Shown here piece by piece: positions 7,977 to 15,909 of a stretch of 35,107 bases of DNA. The stretch comes from CAG-791 sp963650385 (GTDB lineage Bacteria; Bacillota; Clostridia; Lachnospirales; Lachnospiraceae). The notes beneath the pieces were generated by a model, which was not told where the DNA came from, did no database searches, and saw nothing but the letters and a program-made list of their open reading frames with translations. The translations under genes and the position numbers were made by a program. Where the stretch lies: the NCBI GenBank assembly GCA_963650385.1, contig CAVJLL010000027.1, positions 1 through 35,107 on the forward strand, read 5' to 3'. The number at the start of each line of letters is the position of its first letter. Positions within the stretch are counted from its first letter, which is position 1.

Positions 7977-8268
7977 ATCAAATCGTCTATCCTTCGTATG
8001 TCATATAGAAATCTCATACATAATAGCACGGTTTCCAAAAACAGGATTCCAATTTTTTAGAAATATTTTAGTCATTTTTCATAAAATGTCCCATCGCTTT
8101 GCCAAATCTTATCGGAATCATAACGGTCAGAACATGGCTGCACGAATAGCAGAATGCCCATCCAATATTCATCCGCAGCCGCTGCGCAGGATGATCTGTC
8201 ACCCACATTGGCAGCGCTACGGTTTCGCTAAGAAAAACCCACCGGATGCCAAGTCCCCGTTAAGCCTC
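7977..8268. other. Divergent intergenic region
   Basis: AT-rich promoter region between the leftward unknown membrane gene and the rightward two-component operon. Beyond the two -10 elements listed separately I see no open frame with a ribosome site and no strong repeat. Confidence 0.5.
8020..8028 (-). promoter_or_regulatory. Extended -10 promoter of the unknown membrane gene
   Basis: Reads TGCTATTAT on the minus strand: a TGn extension followed by TATTAT (5 of 6 to consensus). No clear -35 is present, as is common for extended -10 promoters. The start would be about 37 bases before the coding start. Confidence 0.5.
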
Positions 8269-8277
8269 TGGTATAAT
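8269..8277 (+). promoter_or_regulatory. Extended -10 promoter of the two-component operon
   Basis: Reads TGGTATAAT: TGn extension plus a perfect TATAAT. The -35 region is poor. It would give a leader of about 130 bases before the 46-residue gene. Confidence 0.6.
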
Positions 8278-8414
8278 CGTAGCGATGCAGAAATGTGGGT
8301 GCTATTCTCTCGATGTTTGATCTGTTCAGTGCCATCGGGTATTTTCGAGTATCAAATTCAAGATGGATGCCGAATAGTGACGATCATCACTTTTTATATG
8401 GAGGGAATTGCACA

Positions 8415-8555
8415 ATGAATCTGCTCATTCTGTTAATGATTATTCTGGAAACCGTTCTGGGTGTGGCCGCAACCATGTATGTTGTCATCGGACTTCCTGT
8501 TTACATCGTGTGGAAGGTGATGCGCAAGGCCAAAACCGGAGAGCCGATTATCTGA
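8415..8555 (+). CDS. 46-residue membrane protein leading a two-component operon
   Basis: ATG 8415 to TGA 8555. GGAGGG stands about 9 bases upstream. The protein starts MNLLILLMIILETVLG and is almost continuously hydrophobic for the first ~34 residues, long enough for one long helix or a tight helical hairpin. It ends in the basic tail VMRKAKTGEPII, so the C-terminus is probably cytoplasmic. It precedes a histidine kinase and a response regulator on the same strand, with only a hairpin between. I do not recognise the family. By position it may be a small accessory protein that modulates the membrane-bound kinase; that is inference. Confidence 0.72.
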   Translation: MNLLILLMIILETVLGVAATMYVVIGLPVYIVWKVMRKAKTGEPII

Positions 8556-8580
8556 GGAAGCGCTGTTCATGACGCTTCCT
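8555..8580 (+). other. Hairpin between the 46-residue gene and the kinase
   Basis: AGGAAGCG pairs with CGCTTCCT (8 bp) around a 10-base loop, immediately after the stop codon of the small gene. No U-tract follows, so it is more likely a partial attenuator or an mRNA-stabilising structure than a full terminator. Confidence 0.55.
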
Positions 8581-8665
8581 GCGCGGGATTTACGCTCTGA
8601 AGCAGCGAATCCCCTGCAGATCTGTGCGGCCCACCGTCGGAACGGCAGGAGGAATTTCTAACGAT

Positions 8666-9778
8666 ATGACTTCCGTACGTTCTTTTATCTGCACGCCGGC
8701 AAAGGCCGGTACTGACTCATCATCAAAGGCACATACTGTGCTCCGCAATCTTTTCTTCACCGCGCTTGTGCTGGCTCTGACCAGTGCAATCTGCGCGGTG
8801 CTTCGTCTGTTCGCTTCCACAGATTCACACGTCCCGCTGATTTTCGTCCTTGCAGTCGTCATCATTTCACGCTATACCGATGGCTACTGGTATGGGATTG
8901 TGGCCTCTTTTGTAGCCGTTTTCGGCGTGAACTGTATTTTCACCTATCCATATCTGCAGCTTGATTTCAGCATCACCGGTTACCCGCTCACCTTCGCGGT
9001 TATGCTGACGGTGGCAGTGATCGTCAGCGCACTTACCACGCAGATCATGCAACAGGAGCAGATGCGGCTGCACATGGAGCGCGAGCAGATGCGTGCCAAC
9101 CTTCTTCGCTCGGTTTCCCATGACATCCGCACGCCGCTCACTTCCATTGTCGGATCTGCATCCGCCATTCTGGACAACTACGATACTCTGGACGATGAGC
9201 AGAAAAAAACGCTGACCGGCGATATCCGCACGGAAGCGCAGTGGCTGAATCGCATGGTCGAAAACATCCTGTCCATCACCAGGATCAGCGGCGATGCCAG
9301 GATCACCAAATCCGAGGAGCTCGCAGAGGAAATTGTCAGCAGTGCCGTTCAGAAGTTTAAAAAGCACAGTCCGGACATCACAGTAACCGTGCGCATCCCG
9401 GATGAGGTTCTCATTGTTCCGATGGATCCCGTCCTGATTGAGCAGGTCCTCCTGAATCTGATGGACAACTCGGTTATGCACGGAGAAAAGACCTCGAAGA
9501 TTATGATCCGTGTCAGCCGTAATGGCAGGAGCGCCGTATTTTCCGTTGAGGACGACGGCGTCGGCATTTCCAAGCAGACACTCCCGCACATGTTCGACGG
9601 AACACTTTCTCTTCATTATAAGGACACGGATTCTACGCATCACATGCAGATCGGGCTTTCCGTATGTATGTCCATCGTACGTGCACACAACGGAATGATG
9701 AGCGCGGAAAACCTTCCGCAGGGCGGCGCCAGAGTCTGGTTCTCCCTTCCGCTCGCTGCAGAAGACAGCGATGCATAG
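8666..9778 (+). CDS. KdpD-like sensor histidine kinase (DUF4118 type)
   Basis: About 370 residues. Four membrane helices (about 27-128) match the DUF4118 sensor of KdpD. The H-box is SVSHDIRTPLTSIVGS with phospho-acceptor His152. The N-box is NLMDN (264-268) and the G1 box DDGVG (296-300). The G2 box reads MQIGLSVC where related kinases have MGIGLSVC or GLGLAI, so one glycine is replaced by Gln. The large N-terminal KdpD/USP domain of classical KdpD is absent and no kdpFABC genes are nearby, so potassium control should not be assumed. A GTG at 8624 opens the frame 14 codons earlier but has no ribosome site; ATG 8666 has AGGAGG 13 bases upstream, longer than ideal. The response regulator follows after 50 bases. 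Confidence 0.88.
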   Translation: MTSVRSFICTPAKAGTDSSSKAHTVLRNLFFTALVLALTSAICAVLRLFASTDSHVPLIFVLAVVIISRYTDGYWYGIVASFVAVFGVNCIFTYPYLQLDFSITGYPLTFAVMLTVAVIVSALTTQIMQQEQMRLHMEREQMRANLLRSVSHDIRTPLTSIVGSASAILDNYDTLDDEQKKTLTGDIRTEAQWLNRMVENILSITRISGDARITKSEELAEEIVSSAVQKFKKHSPDITVTVRIPDEVLIVPMDPVLIEQVLLNLMDNSVMHGEKTSKIMIRVSRNGRSAVFSVEDDGVGISKQTLPHMFDGTLSLHYKDTDSTHHMQIGLSVCMSIVRAHNGMMSAENLPQGGARVWFSLPLAAEDSDA

Positions 9779-9828
9779 AAGAACCATTTCGGAACACAGA
9801 CAGTTACCGTTTATATCGGAGGCAGCTT

Positions 9829-10533
9829 ATGCAGATTCGGGACAGCATTCTGATCATTGAGGACGACAACAGCATCATCAACCTTATGAAGGCCGTTCTT
9901 CGTGCCAATAACTACGAGGTCTTTATCGCCAGAACCGGCACCGAGGCGCTCAGCATCGCCGCTTCCCAGTGCCCGGACCTTTTGATTCTGGACCTCGGTC
10001 TGCCGGACATGGACGGTGTAGAGATTATCCGTCAGATCCGCAGCTGGTCCACCATGCCCATTCTGGTCGTATCTGCAAGAGACCATGAAACGGATAAGGT
10101 GCAGGCCTTTGACCTCGGTGCCGACGACTACATCACCAAGCCCTTCGGCACCTCCGAGCTCCTGGCCAGAATCCGCACGGCGCTTCGTCACGCGCACACC
10201 GTTGGGCAGGGTGCGCTTTCCGGCAGCGAGCTGTTCCAAACCGGAGAGCTGTGCATCGACTTTTCCAAGCACAAGGTTCTCGTCGCCGGCGAGGATGTGC
10301 ACCTGACGCAGAATGAGTACCGCATCGTGACGATACTGGCCAAGTATGCCGGCCGCGTCATCACCTACGATTCCATCATGCAGGAGATCTGGGGCCCCAA
10401 CATGAAGTCCGACAACAAGATTCTCCGCGTCAACATGGCCAACATTCGGCGCAAAATTGAGAAGAACCCGGCCGAGCCGGAATATATTTTCACCGAGGCC
10501 GGCGTGGGATATCGCCTGCGTGAAGCCGATTAA
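9829..10533 (+). CDS. OmpR/KdpE-type response regulator
   Basis: 234 residues. The receiver domain has the acidic pocket Glu11-Asp12-Asp13, the phosphorylation site Asp55 (LLILDLGLPDMDG), Ser82 and Lys104 (YITKPF). The C-terminal ~100 residues form a winged helix of the OmpR/PhoB class (LTQNEYRIVTILAKYAGRVI, then VNMANIRRKIE and the terminal GVGYRLRE). GGAGG six bases before ATG 9829 fixes the start; the open frame extends upstream inside the kinase gene but without a site. It should be phosphorylated by the kinase encoded just upstream. A strong terminator begins at its stop codon, so it ends the operon. Confidence 0.95.
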   Translation: MQIRDSILIIEDDNSIINLMKAVLRANNYEVFIARTGTEALSIAASQCPDLLILDLGLPDMDGVEIIRQIRSWSTMPILVVSARDHETDKVQAFDLGADDYITKPFGTSELLARIRTALRHAHTVGQGALSGSELFQTGELCIDFSKHKVLVAGEDVHLTQNEYRIVTILAKYAGRVITYDSIMQEIWGPNMKSDNKILRVNMANIRRKIEKNPAEPEYIFTEAGVGYRLREAD

Positions 10534-10567
10534 AAAGGTCCTCCCTGCAATCCAGGGAGGACCTTTT
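10533..10567. terminator. Bidirectional terminator between the response regulator and ridA
   Basis: AAAAGGTCCTCCCTG pairs perfectly (15 bp) with CAGGGAGGACCTTTT around the loop CAATC. Both strands end in a T-run, and it lies between convergent genes (10533 and 10596). Confidence 0.9.
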
Positions 10568-10595
10568 CATCTCTGATATTGATTTTATATAAGGA

Positions 10596-11021
10596 TTATC
10601 TCTGGCAGCCGCAGGACTCCTGCTCATAAGGAAGTGTGCCTCTGGTGCACATAACCTCGATCTCCACCTTTGCGCCCTTGGGAAGAGCGCCGACCTGCAC
10701 GCAGGATCTGGTCGGATACGGCTCCTTGAAATACTCTGCATATACCTTGTTCATTGCTGCGAAATCGCCCATGTCTGCCAGGAAGACCGTTGTCTTGATA
10801 ACATTGCCGAAATCAAGCTCTGCCTCCTTGAGCAGTGCAGCGATATTCTTCAGACTCTGATGGGTCTGTCCCTCGATGTCCTGTGCCTCAATCTCGCCGG
10901 TTGCAGGGTTTACCGGGATCTGTCCGGAGATCATAACCAGTCCGTTGACGCAAAGGGCCGGTGAATACGGTCCGATCGCCTTCGGTGCATTGTCGGATGA
11001 AATCACTGTCTGAAAACTCAT
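10596..11021 (-). CDS. ridA: RidA family 2-iminobutanoate/2-aminoacrylate deaminase
   Basis: 141 residues. The core is a typical RidA: GPYSPAL near residue 17, ISGQIPVNPATGE, the PYPTRSCVQVGALPKGAKVEIE block with catalytic Arg105. Family members hydrolyse reactive enamine/imine products of PLP enzymes to keto acids and ammonia. The usual protein stops about 125-130 residues; here a tail of about 16 residues follows Cys125 and contains two further cysteines (CGC near the end), an unusual extension. The start has AAGGAG six bases upstream. The PatB/MalY lyase encoded in the same block generates 2-aminoacrylate, a good reason for RidA to be here. An intergenic gap with repeat copy B separates it from the MFS gene, so it may have its own promoter. 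Confidence 0.92.
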   Translation of the reverse strand: MSFQTVISSDNAPKAIGPYSPALCVNGLVMISGQIPVNPATGEIEAQDIEGQTHQSLKNIAALLKEAELDFGNVIKTTVFLADMGDFAAMNKVYAEYFKEPYPTRSCVQVGALPKGAKVEIEVMCTRGTLPYEQESCGCQR

Positions 11022-11107
11022 GTTGTACTCCTTTCTGCAAATAATCGTATCTGCTCAACCATCATTCAATCTGTCCTTATAAAGCAGCTGAATGATTACA
11101 ACTACCG

Positions 11108-11160
11108 TAGTTATCCAGAGCCCATTCGCAAACTCGCTGCTGCGCAGCTCTTCGTTTGCT
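11108..11160. repeat. Truncated copy (B) of the 151-bp palindromic element
   Basis: TAGTTATCCAGAGCCCATTC followed by GCAAACTCGCTGCTGCGCAG matches the left terminus and first internal hairpin of the full element at 25994-26144. The rest is missing or too diverged to follow. The copy runs up to the stop codon of the MFS gene (11159-11161), so the junction may have set the C-terminus of that protein. Confidence 0.65.
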
Positions 11161-12403
11161 ACTGCTCGTTTTTGCGGCTGCAGTGCGGAACCGCAAAGCT
11201 CGCCGCCATGCTGATCGCCGAGGCTGCCGCGCAGGTCAGCCACGCAGCCGTCCAGTGTCCGCCGGTGCCCAGAACAACACCGACCACCATCGGTGCAATC
11301 GGATTCGGGATATTGGAGGCACCGGTGCAGAATGCAGTCGCCGCAACGTTATCCTTCTCCGGATAGAGCTCAACCGGAAGTGCGTAGAATACGCCCATTC
11401 CCCAGTTGGCGCCGAACATCATCAGACACGCCGAGGCTGCAAGCCCCGCAAAGCCTGCCTGTGCCGCTGTCGGGAGGAAGAACCCTCCGATCAGGCTGAG
11501 CGCATATCCCAGTCCCATAATAACGCATCTGGAACGTGTGCGGTTCTTCGCCCGCGCCGCAAACCAGTCCGATACGCCGCCGGCCAACATGGAGGCAATC
11601 ACCGTTACAACACTGATCATCAGCATCAGATTGCCGGTCAGGCCGTAGTCATATCCAATGCTCTGCGCGTAAACGGACATATCCACCGTCACCGACTGAC
11701 ACACCCACGTATTGGCCATCAGCGATGCGACCAGAATCCATGTCAGCGGCTGTCGGATAATAGTACCATATACCGAATCCTTTTTCTGCTCTTTGTGTGA
11801 ATCCGCCGATGCCGCAGCCTGTCCCGGCTTCTCCCTGGTCAGGAGCAGCGCCGGAATTGCAAAAAACAGGCAAATGCCGCCCACTGCATAAAAGGAAGCC
11901 TCCCAGCCAAGTGCCGGTACGATTTTGCCGGATATCCACGCGCCGATTCCGCTGCCCGCCATAAAGCTCCCGTTAAAAATAGCGGTCGCCAGCGCCACAT
12001 ACCGTCTGTCCATCCAGACCGCGATGGTCGAAATGTACAGCGGAAATGCCATTGCATTCAGCCCCTGCATTCCCTTGAGCACGAACAGCATCGGCACGCA
12101 CTGAAAGCGAATCGCCAGCGGCACGCAGAACTGCGGCAGAATCTGGAACATCAGTCCCAGCGCCATCGTTTTCCTAAGGCCGAACCGCTTGTATACGTAG
12201 CTGGACAGGAACATTGCCGTTACCAGGCAGACTGCCCGCGTACTGTCTGCCAGCAGAACCACCTGACGGTCCACCTGCAGGGCGTTGGCAACGTCCGTAA
12301 CCACCATGCTGAACTGCGTCACGGCTGCCGGGAAGAAAATGCCGAGTAATGAATACACGACGACCAGCAGCCAGGAATAATACCTCTTTTCTGTTATTTT
12401 CAT
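11159..12403 (-). CDS. MFS transporter
   Basis: 414 residues with about 12 transmembrane helices and a central charged loop (about residues 195-215, SADSHKEQKKDS). The segment YKRFGLRKTMALG after helix 2 is the usual MFS loop 2-3 region. Family proteins are proton-linked or uniport carriers of small metabolites; no subfamily signature lets me name the substrate. The start ATG lies 14 bases after the stop of the GntR regulator gene, so the two are one transcription unit and the regulator probably controls this carrier. The C-terminus ends inside or next to repeat copy B. Confidence 0.85.
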   Translation of the reverse strand: MKITEKRYYSWLLVVVYSLLGIFFPAAVTQFSMVVTDVANALQVDRQVVLLADSTRAVCLVTAMFLSSYVYKRFGLRKTMALGLMFQILPQFCVPLAIRFQCVPMLFVLKGMQGLNAMAFPLYISTIAVWMDRRYVALATAIFNGSFMAGSGIGAWISGKIVPALGWEASFYAVGGICLFFAIPALLLTREKPGQAAASADSHKEQKKDSVYGTIIRQPLTWILVASLMANTWVCQSVTVDMSVYAQSIGYDYGLTGNLMLMISVVTVIASMLAGGVSDWFAARAKNRTRSRCVIMGLGYALSLIGGFFLPTAAQAGFAGLAASACLMMFGANWGMGVFYALPVELYPEKDNVAATAFCTGASNIPNPIAPMVVGVVLGTGGHWTAAWLTCAAASAISMAASFAVPHCSRKNEQ

Positions 12404-12417
12404 TGATCCTTCTTCTG

Positions 12418-13143
12418 TCAGGACAGGAAGCGGTCAAAATACTCTTCATAGGAGTGGATCACATAATTCATGTGTTCCGTCATATAGAAATAAGCAAACT
12501 CCGCGTCATGTCTCTTGATTGCATCCAGAATTTTCCGATGCTGCAGAAGTATTTCTGTTCCGATCTTTTTCTGATGATCCGGCGTAATGAGATACAGTGT
12601 GGATTGATACCTTGAATGATCCTCCCGTTCTCTTTTCAGCAGTTCACTCATAAGATCCAGCAAGAGGGCTGCGTGCGCCGCTTTTGCAACCTCGTAGTGG
12701 AATCCCTCAATGCGGTCCGGGGTCGCATGTGTCCGCTTCTCCGTTGTGAGAGATCGCTCAATGGCTTCCACATCCTCTTCTGTTGCGTACAAGGCAGCCG
12801 CCCGGGCAATCCCGGGCTCCAGAATCAGCCGTGTCCGGCTGGAGTCCAGGAACAGATCTCTGTACTCCAGCTGTCTCTGCCGCTGCTCCTCACAGGGTTC
12901 CAGGTCGCATGCATCCACCAGGACAAAGCTCCCCTTCCCCTTTCTGGTCTCGATCATTCCCACTTCCGCCAGCGTTTTCAGCGCCTCGCGAACCGTGATT
13001 CTGCTGACGCCGGTCATGGCGATCAGTTCCTTCTCGCTCGGGAGCATGTCTCCTTTTCGATACACGCCCTTTGCGATCTGTTCTCTGATCTGCTCTACAA
13101 CCTGCTCATACAATGTTGTCGGATTCTGAACCTTCTGCAGCAT
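12418..13143 (-). CDS. GntR-family regulator, FadR/FCD subgroup
   Basis: 241 residues. The N-terminal winged helix spans about residues 10-75, with the family motifs LPSEKELIAMTGVSRITVRE and TLAEVGMIETRKGKGSFV. The remaining ~150 residues are an all-helical FCD-type ligand domain; FHYEVAKAAH and LLQHRKILDAIKRHD carry the histidines that usually bind a metal. Such proteins are usually repressors released by an organic acid or amino-acid metabolite. The gene lies between the APC permease (86 bases upstream) and the MFS carrier (14 bases downstream), all on the minus strand. A palindrome TATGACATGTCATA upstream of patB (15769-15782) is a candidate target. Confidence 0.9.
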   Translation of the reverse strand: MLQKVQNPTTLYEQVVEQIREQIAKGVYRKGDMLPSEKELIAMTGVSRITVREALKTLAEVGMIETRKGKGSFVLVDACDLEPCEEQRQRQLEYRDLFLDSSRTRLILEPGIARAAALYATEEDVEAIERSLTTEKRTHATPDRIEGFHYEVAKAAHAALLLDLMSELLKREREDHSRYQSTLYLITPDHQKKIGTEILLQHRKILDAIKRHDAEFAYFYMTEHMNYVIHSYEEYFDRFLS

Positions 13144-13229
13144 GGAAAATACTCCCTACCTTCTTTTATCCCTCTGCTCAGTACATCGGTACCGAGGCAG
13201 AGAGCATATTCCATTCCTGTCTGCTGTCT

Positions 13230-14549
13230 TCAGTTCTTTCCGGTCACGTGCTTCTCCCGCAGGAATGCGTAAATAATTACTACCACACTATAGCCCACGA
13301 TCAGCTTCCATGCATTAGCAATGTCACTGAAATTCAGAACTGCGGCCACCACATAGCCTGCCAGTGCGATTGTGGTAAGAACCATCAGAACCGGCTTCGG
13401 CACCTTGAAGCTGGACTTTGCCATCGCTTCCGGATTCTTCTTATAGATCAGATATCCTGTGAAAATCGGGAACAGCACGTAAATCAGCGATACGCCGTTT
13501 CCCAGCAGTGAGATGGTGGTCAGATCCAGTCCCATCAGGATCGGCACTGCACCGACAATATAGAAAACAGTCAGCAGAACCCAAGGCGTTCCCTTTTTGT
13601 TGATGGCTGCTGCCTTTTCCGGAAGCCAGCCTTCCTCTGCCGCGATCAGGAGTCCCTTTGTGCACCAGGTGAAGGTTGCGTTCAGCGTAGATGCGACCGC
13701 GAACATGCCGCCGCCCACGATGAAGAACACATATACCGGAGCGGGGAAGATGGCCTGTGCCACCTGAATCAGGCTCTCGCCTGCGACCTGCTCCACCGGC
13801 AGAACGCCGACGGCAACGATTCCGATGAAGGCGTAGATCACAGCGACAATGACCGTGCTGCCGATCATGGCACGGGGAAGATCACGTCCCGGATTCTTCA
13901 TCTCGCCGCCCAGCTCGCTGAGGAACTCTGCTCCGCCGGTTGCAAAGGTCAGAAGGCTCGCACCGGTCAGAAGTCCCGACCAGCCATTGGGAATGAATGC
14001 GGAGAAGCCGCCGGAAAAGGTATCCCAGTTCACCTTCGGCATTCCGAAGAAGATGAAGGCAGCCATGGCAGCGATCAGGACAATAACCAGAATGTTCTGA
14101 AGCTTCGCCGCCATCTCAACGCCGATGATGTTCATGATATAGCACAGTGTAAGAATGGCAAAAGCCACCACGGTTGTATTCATTCCCGGAACCAGTCCGC
14201 AGAAATACGTTGCAAACGTAATCGCGAACATTGCCAGAACCAGCTGCCCCGCAACCAGGAGTGCCAGATAATAAAAGCCTGTCTTCTTTCCGATGTAATC
14301 CCGCACATAAGTGTACATGCCGCCGGTTGCCGGAACAGCACTGCCCAGAACGGCGAGCACGATATTCGGGCATATAACCAGTGCTGCCGCAATCAGGAAT
14401 GCAAGCGGCGTACCGGCGCCCGTCATTGCGATACAGATTCCGGTCAGTGACATAATTCCGGATCCGATGATCTGTCCGATTCCGATTCCCATCAAATCGC
14501 CAAGGCCCAGAACCTTTTTCAGTTCGCCCTGTTTATTCTCTTCTGCCAT
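13230..14549 (-). CDS. APC-superfamily amino-acid permease
   Basis: 439 residues, about 12 membrane helices. The N-terminal LGDLMGIGIGQIIGSGIM is the APC substrate-binding helix 1 (GxGxxxGSGI pattern), and the ATGGAEFLSELGGEMKNPGR segment corresponds to the conserved helix 6 region with its following loop. It should move amino acids or closely related compounds across the membrane. The ATG is three bases after the stop codon of the patB-like gene, and its ribosome site AAGGAG lies inside the end of that gene, so translation is coupled. The likely job is to supply substrate for, or export product of, the C-S lyase. Confidence 0.9.
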   Translation of the reverse strand: MAEENKQGELKKVLGLGDLMGIGIGQIIGSGIMSLTGICIAMTGAGTPLAFLIAAALVICPNIVLAVLGSAVPATGGMYTYVRDYIGKKTGFYYLALLVAGQLVLAMFAITFATYFCGLVPGMNTTVVAFAILTLCYIMNIIGVEMAAKLQNILVIVLIAAMAAFIFFGMPKVNWDTFSGGFSAFIPNGWSGLLTGASLLTFATGGAEFLSELGGEMKNPGRDLPRAMIGSTVIVAVIYAFIGIVAVGVLPVEQVAGESLIQVAQAIFPAPVYVFFIVGGGMFAVASTLNATFTWCTKGLLIAAEEGWLPEKAAAINKKGTPWVLLTVFYIVGAVPILMGLDLTTISLLGNGVSLIYVLFPIFTGYLIYKKNPEAMAKSSFKVPKPVLMVLTTIALAGYVVAAVLNFSDIANAWKLIVGYSVVVIIYAFLREKHVTGKN

Positions 14550-14552
14550 GAT

Positions 14553-15734
14553 TTATGCTCCTTCCTGTTCGATCTGATCCAGTGCCTTTTTGATGCAGGC
14601 AAGACCATCCATCAGCTGCTGCGGCGGACACGCAATGTTCATTCGAACGTATCCGTCATAGTTCTTCCCGTAATGGTTTCCGGCATTGAGTCCGGCACCG
14701 GCTTCCGCAATCTTGGCTACCAGCTCCTCGCTGCTCTTGCCGTACGCCGTCATGTCAAACCACAGGAGGTAGGTTCCCTCCGGCTTTGCCACCTTTACCT
14801 TCGGAAGATTCTCCTCCATATAGCTGCATACCAGCTTTGCATTGCCTGTGAGGAAGGACTGCTCCTCATCCACCCATGCATCGCCTCCGCTGCAGGCTGT
14901 CTGTGCTGCCAGCAGTCCCAGCGTATTCGGGCAGAACAGATAGCGGGAATACAGGTAATTCCGATAGGTCTCCCGCAGCTCTTTCCCAGGTATGATCAGG
15001 TTGGAGGTCTCCAGACCGGCAATATTGAAGGTCTTGCTGCAGCTGGTGCAGACCACCAAACGCTCCTGAAGCTGCTTGAAAACGCCCATTGTCACATGTC
15101 TGCGTCCGCCGAGAATCAGGTCCCAGTGAATCTCATCGCTGATGACGATGGTTCCGTAGCGGCTGCAGATATCCGCGACCTTTTCCAGCTCTTCTCTGGT
15201 CCAGACGCGGCAGACCGGATTGTGCGGGCTGCACATCATCAGAATCCTGGCGCCGTTCCTGCAGTATTCCTCCAGGCCCTCATAATCCATGCGGTAGCCG
15301 TTTTCATCCAGGATCAGATCGTTCTCCAGCATCTGCCGCCCTGTGGCTTTGACAATGGAATAAAACGGGTCATATACAGGCGGCTGTACAATGACGCCGT
15401 CTCCCGGCTCCGTAAAGGCCTCAATGGCATTTGCCATCGCCGGCACAATGCCTCCGGTCGGCACAATCCAGTCATTGTCAATCTTCCAGTCATGGCGCCG
15501 TTCGCACCACCCGGCAATCGCATCCAGATAACTGCTGTCCAGATCCGTATAGCCGATGACGCCATTATCAATGCGCTTCTTCAGTGCCTCCAGAATCGGC
15601 GGATAGGTGCGGTAATCCGCATCTGCAATGGAAAACGGCAAAAGACCGCTCCTGCCATAGTCCGCTTCCTGAAAGTCCCACTTGATACACGCTGTACCGC
15701 GGCGATCTACGCCCTCTTCAAACGCGCTCTTCAT
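14553..15734 (-). CDS. patB: PatB/MalY-type PLP-dependent C-S beta-lyase
   Basis: 393 residues, fold-type I aminotransferase family. It begins with the PatB/MalY pattern CIKWDF and LPFSIADADY, has the ring-stacking region YDPFYSIVKATGR, the SDEIHWDL segment with the cofactor-contacting Asp (200), and the PLP lysine Lys234 in SCSKTFNIAGL. The C-terminal VRMNIACP contains the carboxylate-binding Arg. Enzymes of this group cleave cystathionine, cysteine conjugates or cysteine to a thiol, pyruvate and ammonia through 2-aminoacrylate. The loop SPHNPVCRVW has Cys where NPVGR is usual. It heads a minus-strand run with the APC permease. A good promoter (15801-15829) and a palindrome (15769-15782) lie upstream. 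Confidence 0.9.
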   Translation of the reverse strand: MKSAFEEGVDRRGTACIKWDFQEADYGRSGLLPFSIADADYRTYPPILEALKKRIDNGVIGYTDLDSSYLDAIAGWCERRHDWKIDNDWIVPTGGIVPAMANAIEAFTEPGDGVIVQPPVYDPFYSIVKATGRQMLENDLILDENGYRMDYEGLEEYCRNGARILMMCSPHNPVCRVWTREELEKVADICSRYGTIVISDEIHWDLILGGRRHVTMGVFKQLQERLVVCTSCSKTFNIAGLETSNLIIPGKELRETYRNYLYSRYLFCPNTLGLLAAQTACSGGDAWVDEEQSFLTGNAKLVCSYMEENLPKVKVAKPEGTYLLWFDMTAYGKSSEELVAKIAEAGAGLNAGNHYGKNYDGYVRMNIACPPQQLMDGLACIKKALDQIEQEGA

Positions 15735-15768
15735 AGGTAATACTCACTCCTTCCCTCAGCCTTCCTGT

Positions 15769-15782
15769 TATGACATGTCATA
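15769..15782. promoter_or_regulatory. 14-bp perfect palindrome, candidate operator
   Basis: TATGACATGTCATA lies between the probable -10 of patB and its coding start. Its position just downstream of the transcription start fits a repressor site. The GntR regulator at 12418-13143 is the nearest candidate protein. Confidence 0.5.
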
Positions 15783-15800
15783 TCTCACGTGTTATATGCC

Positions 15801-15829
15801 ATGATATGTTGTGTGGTAAGCATTTGCAA
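15801..15829 (-). promoter_or_regulatory. Sigma-A promoter of patB
   Basis: TTGCAA (15824-15829) and TATCAT (15801-15806) on the minus strand, separated by 17 bases: 4 of 6 and 5 of 6 to consensus. Confidence 0.6.
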
Positions 15830-15909
15830 TATGCGTTTTGCAGCCGCAGATCTTTTTGTATATCTGCACAATATCGAGCACCCTTTTCAGCACAATTGAC
15901 GATTTGTTG

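Noticed and set aside
8666..10533. Naming the two-component pair kdpDE
   Set aside because: No kdpFABC genes and no KdpD/USP domain; only the DUF4118 and regulator types agree.
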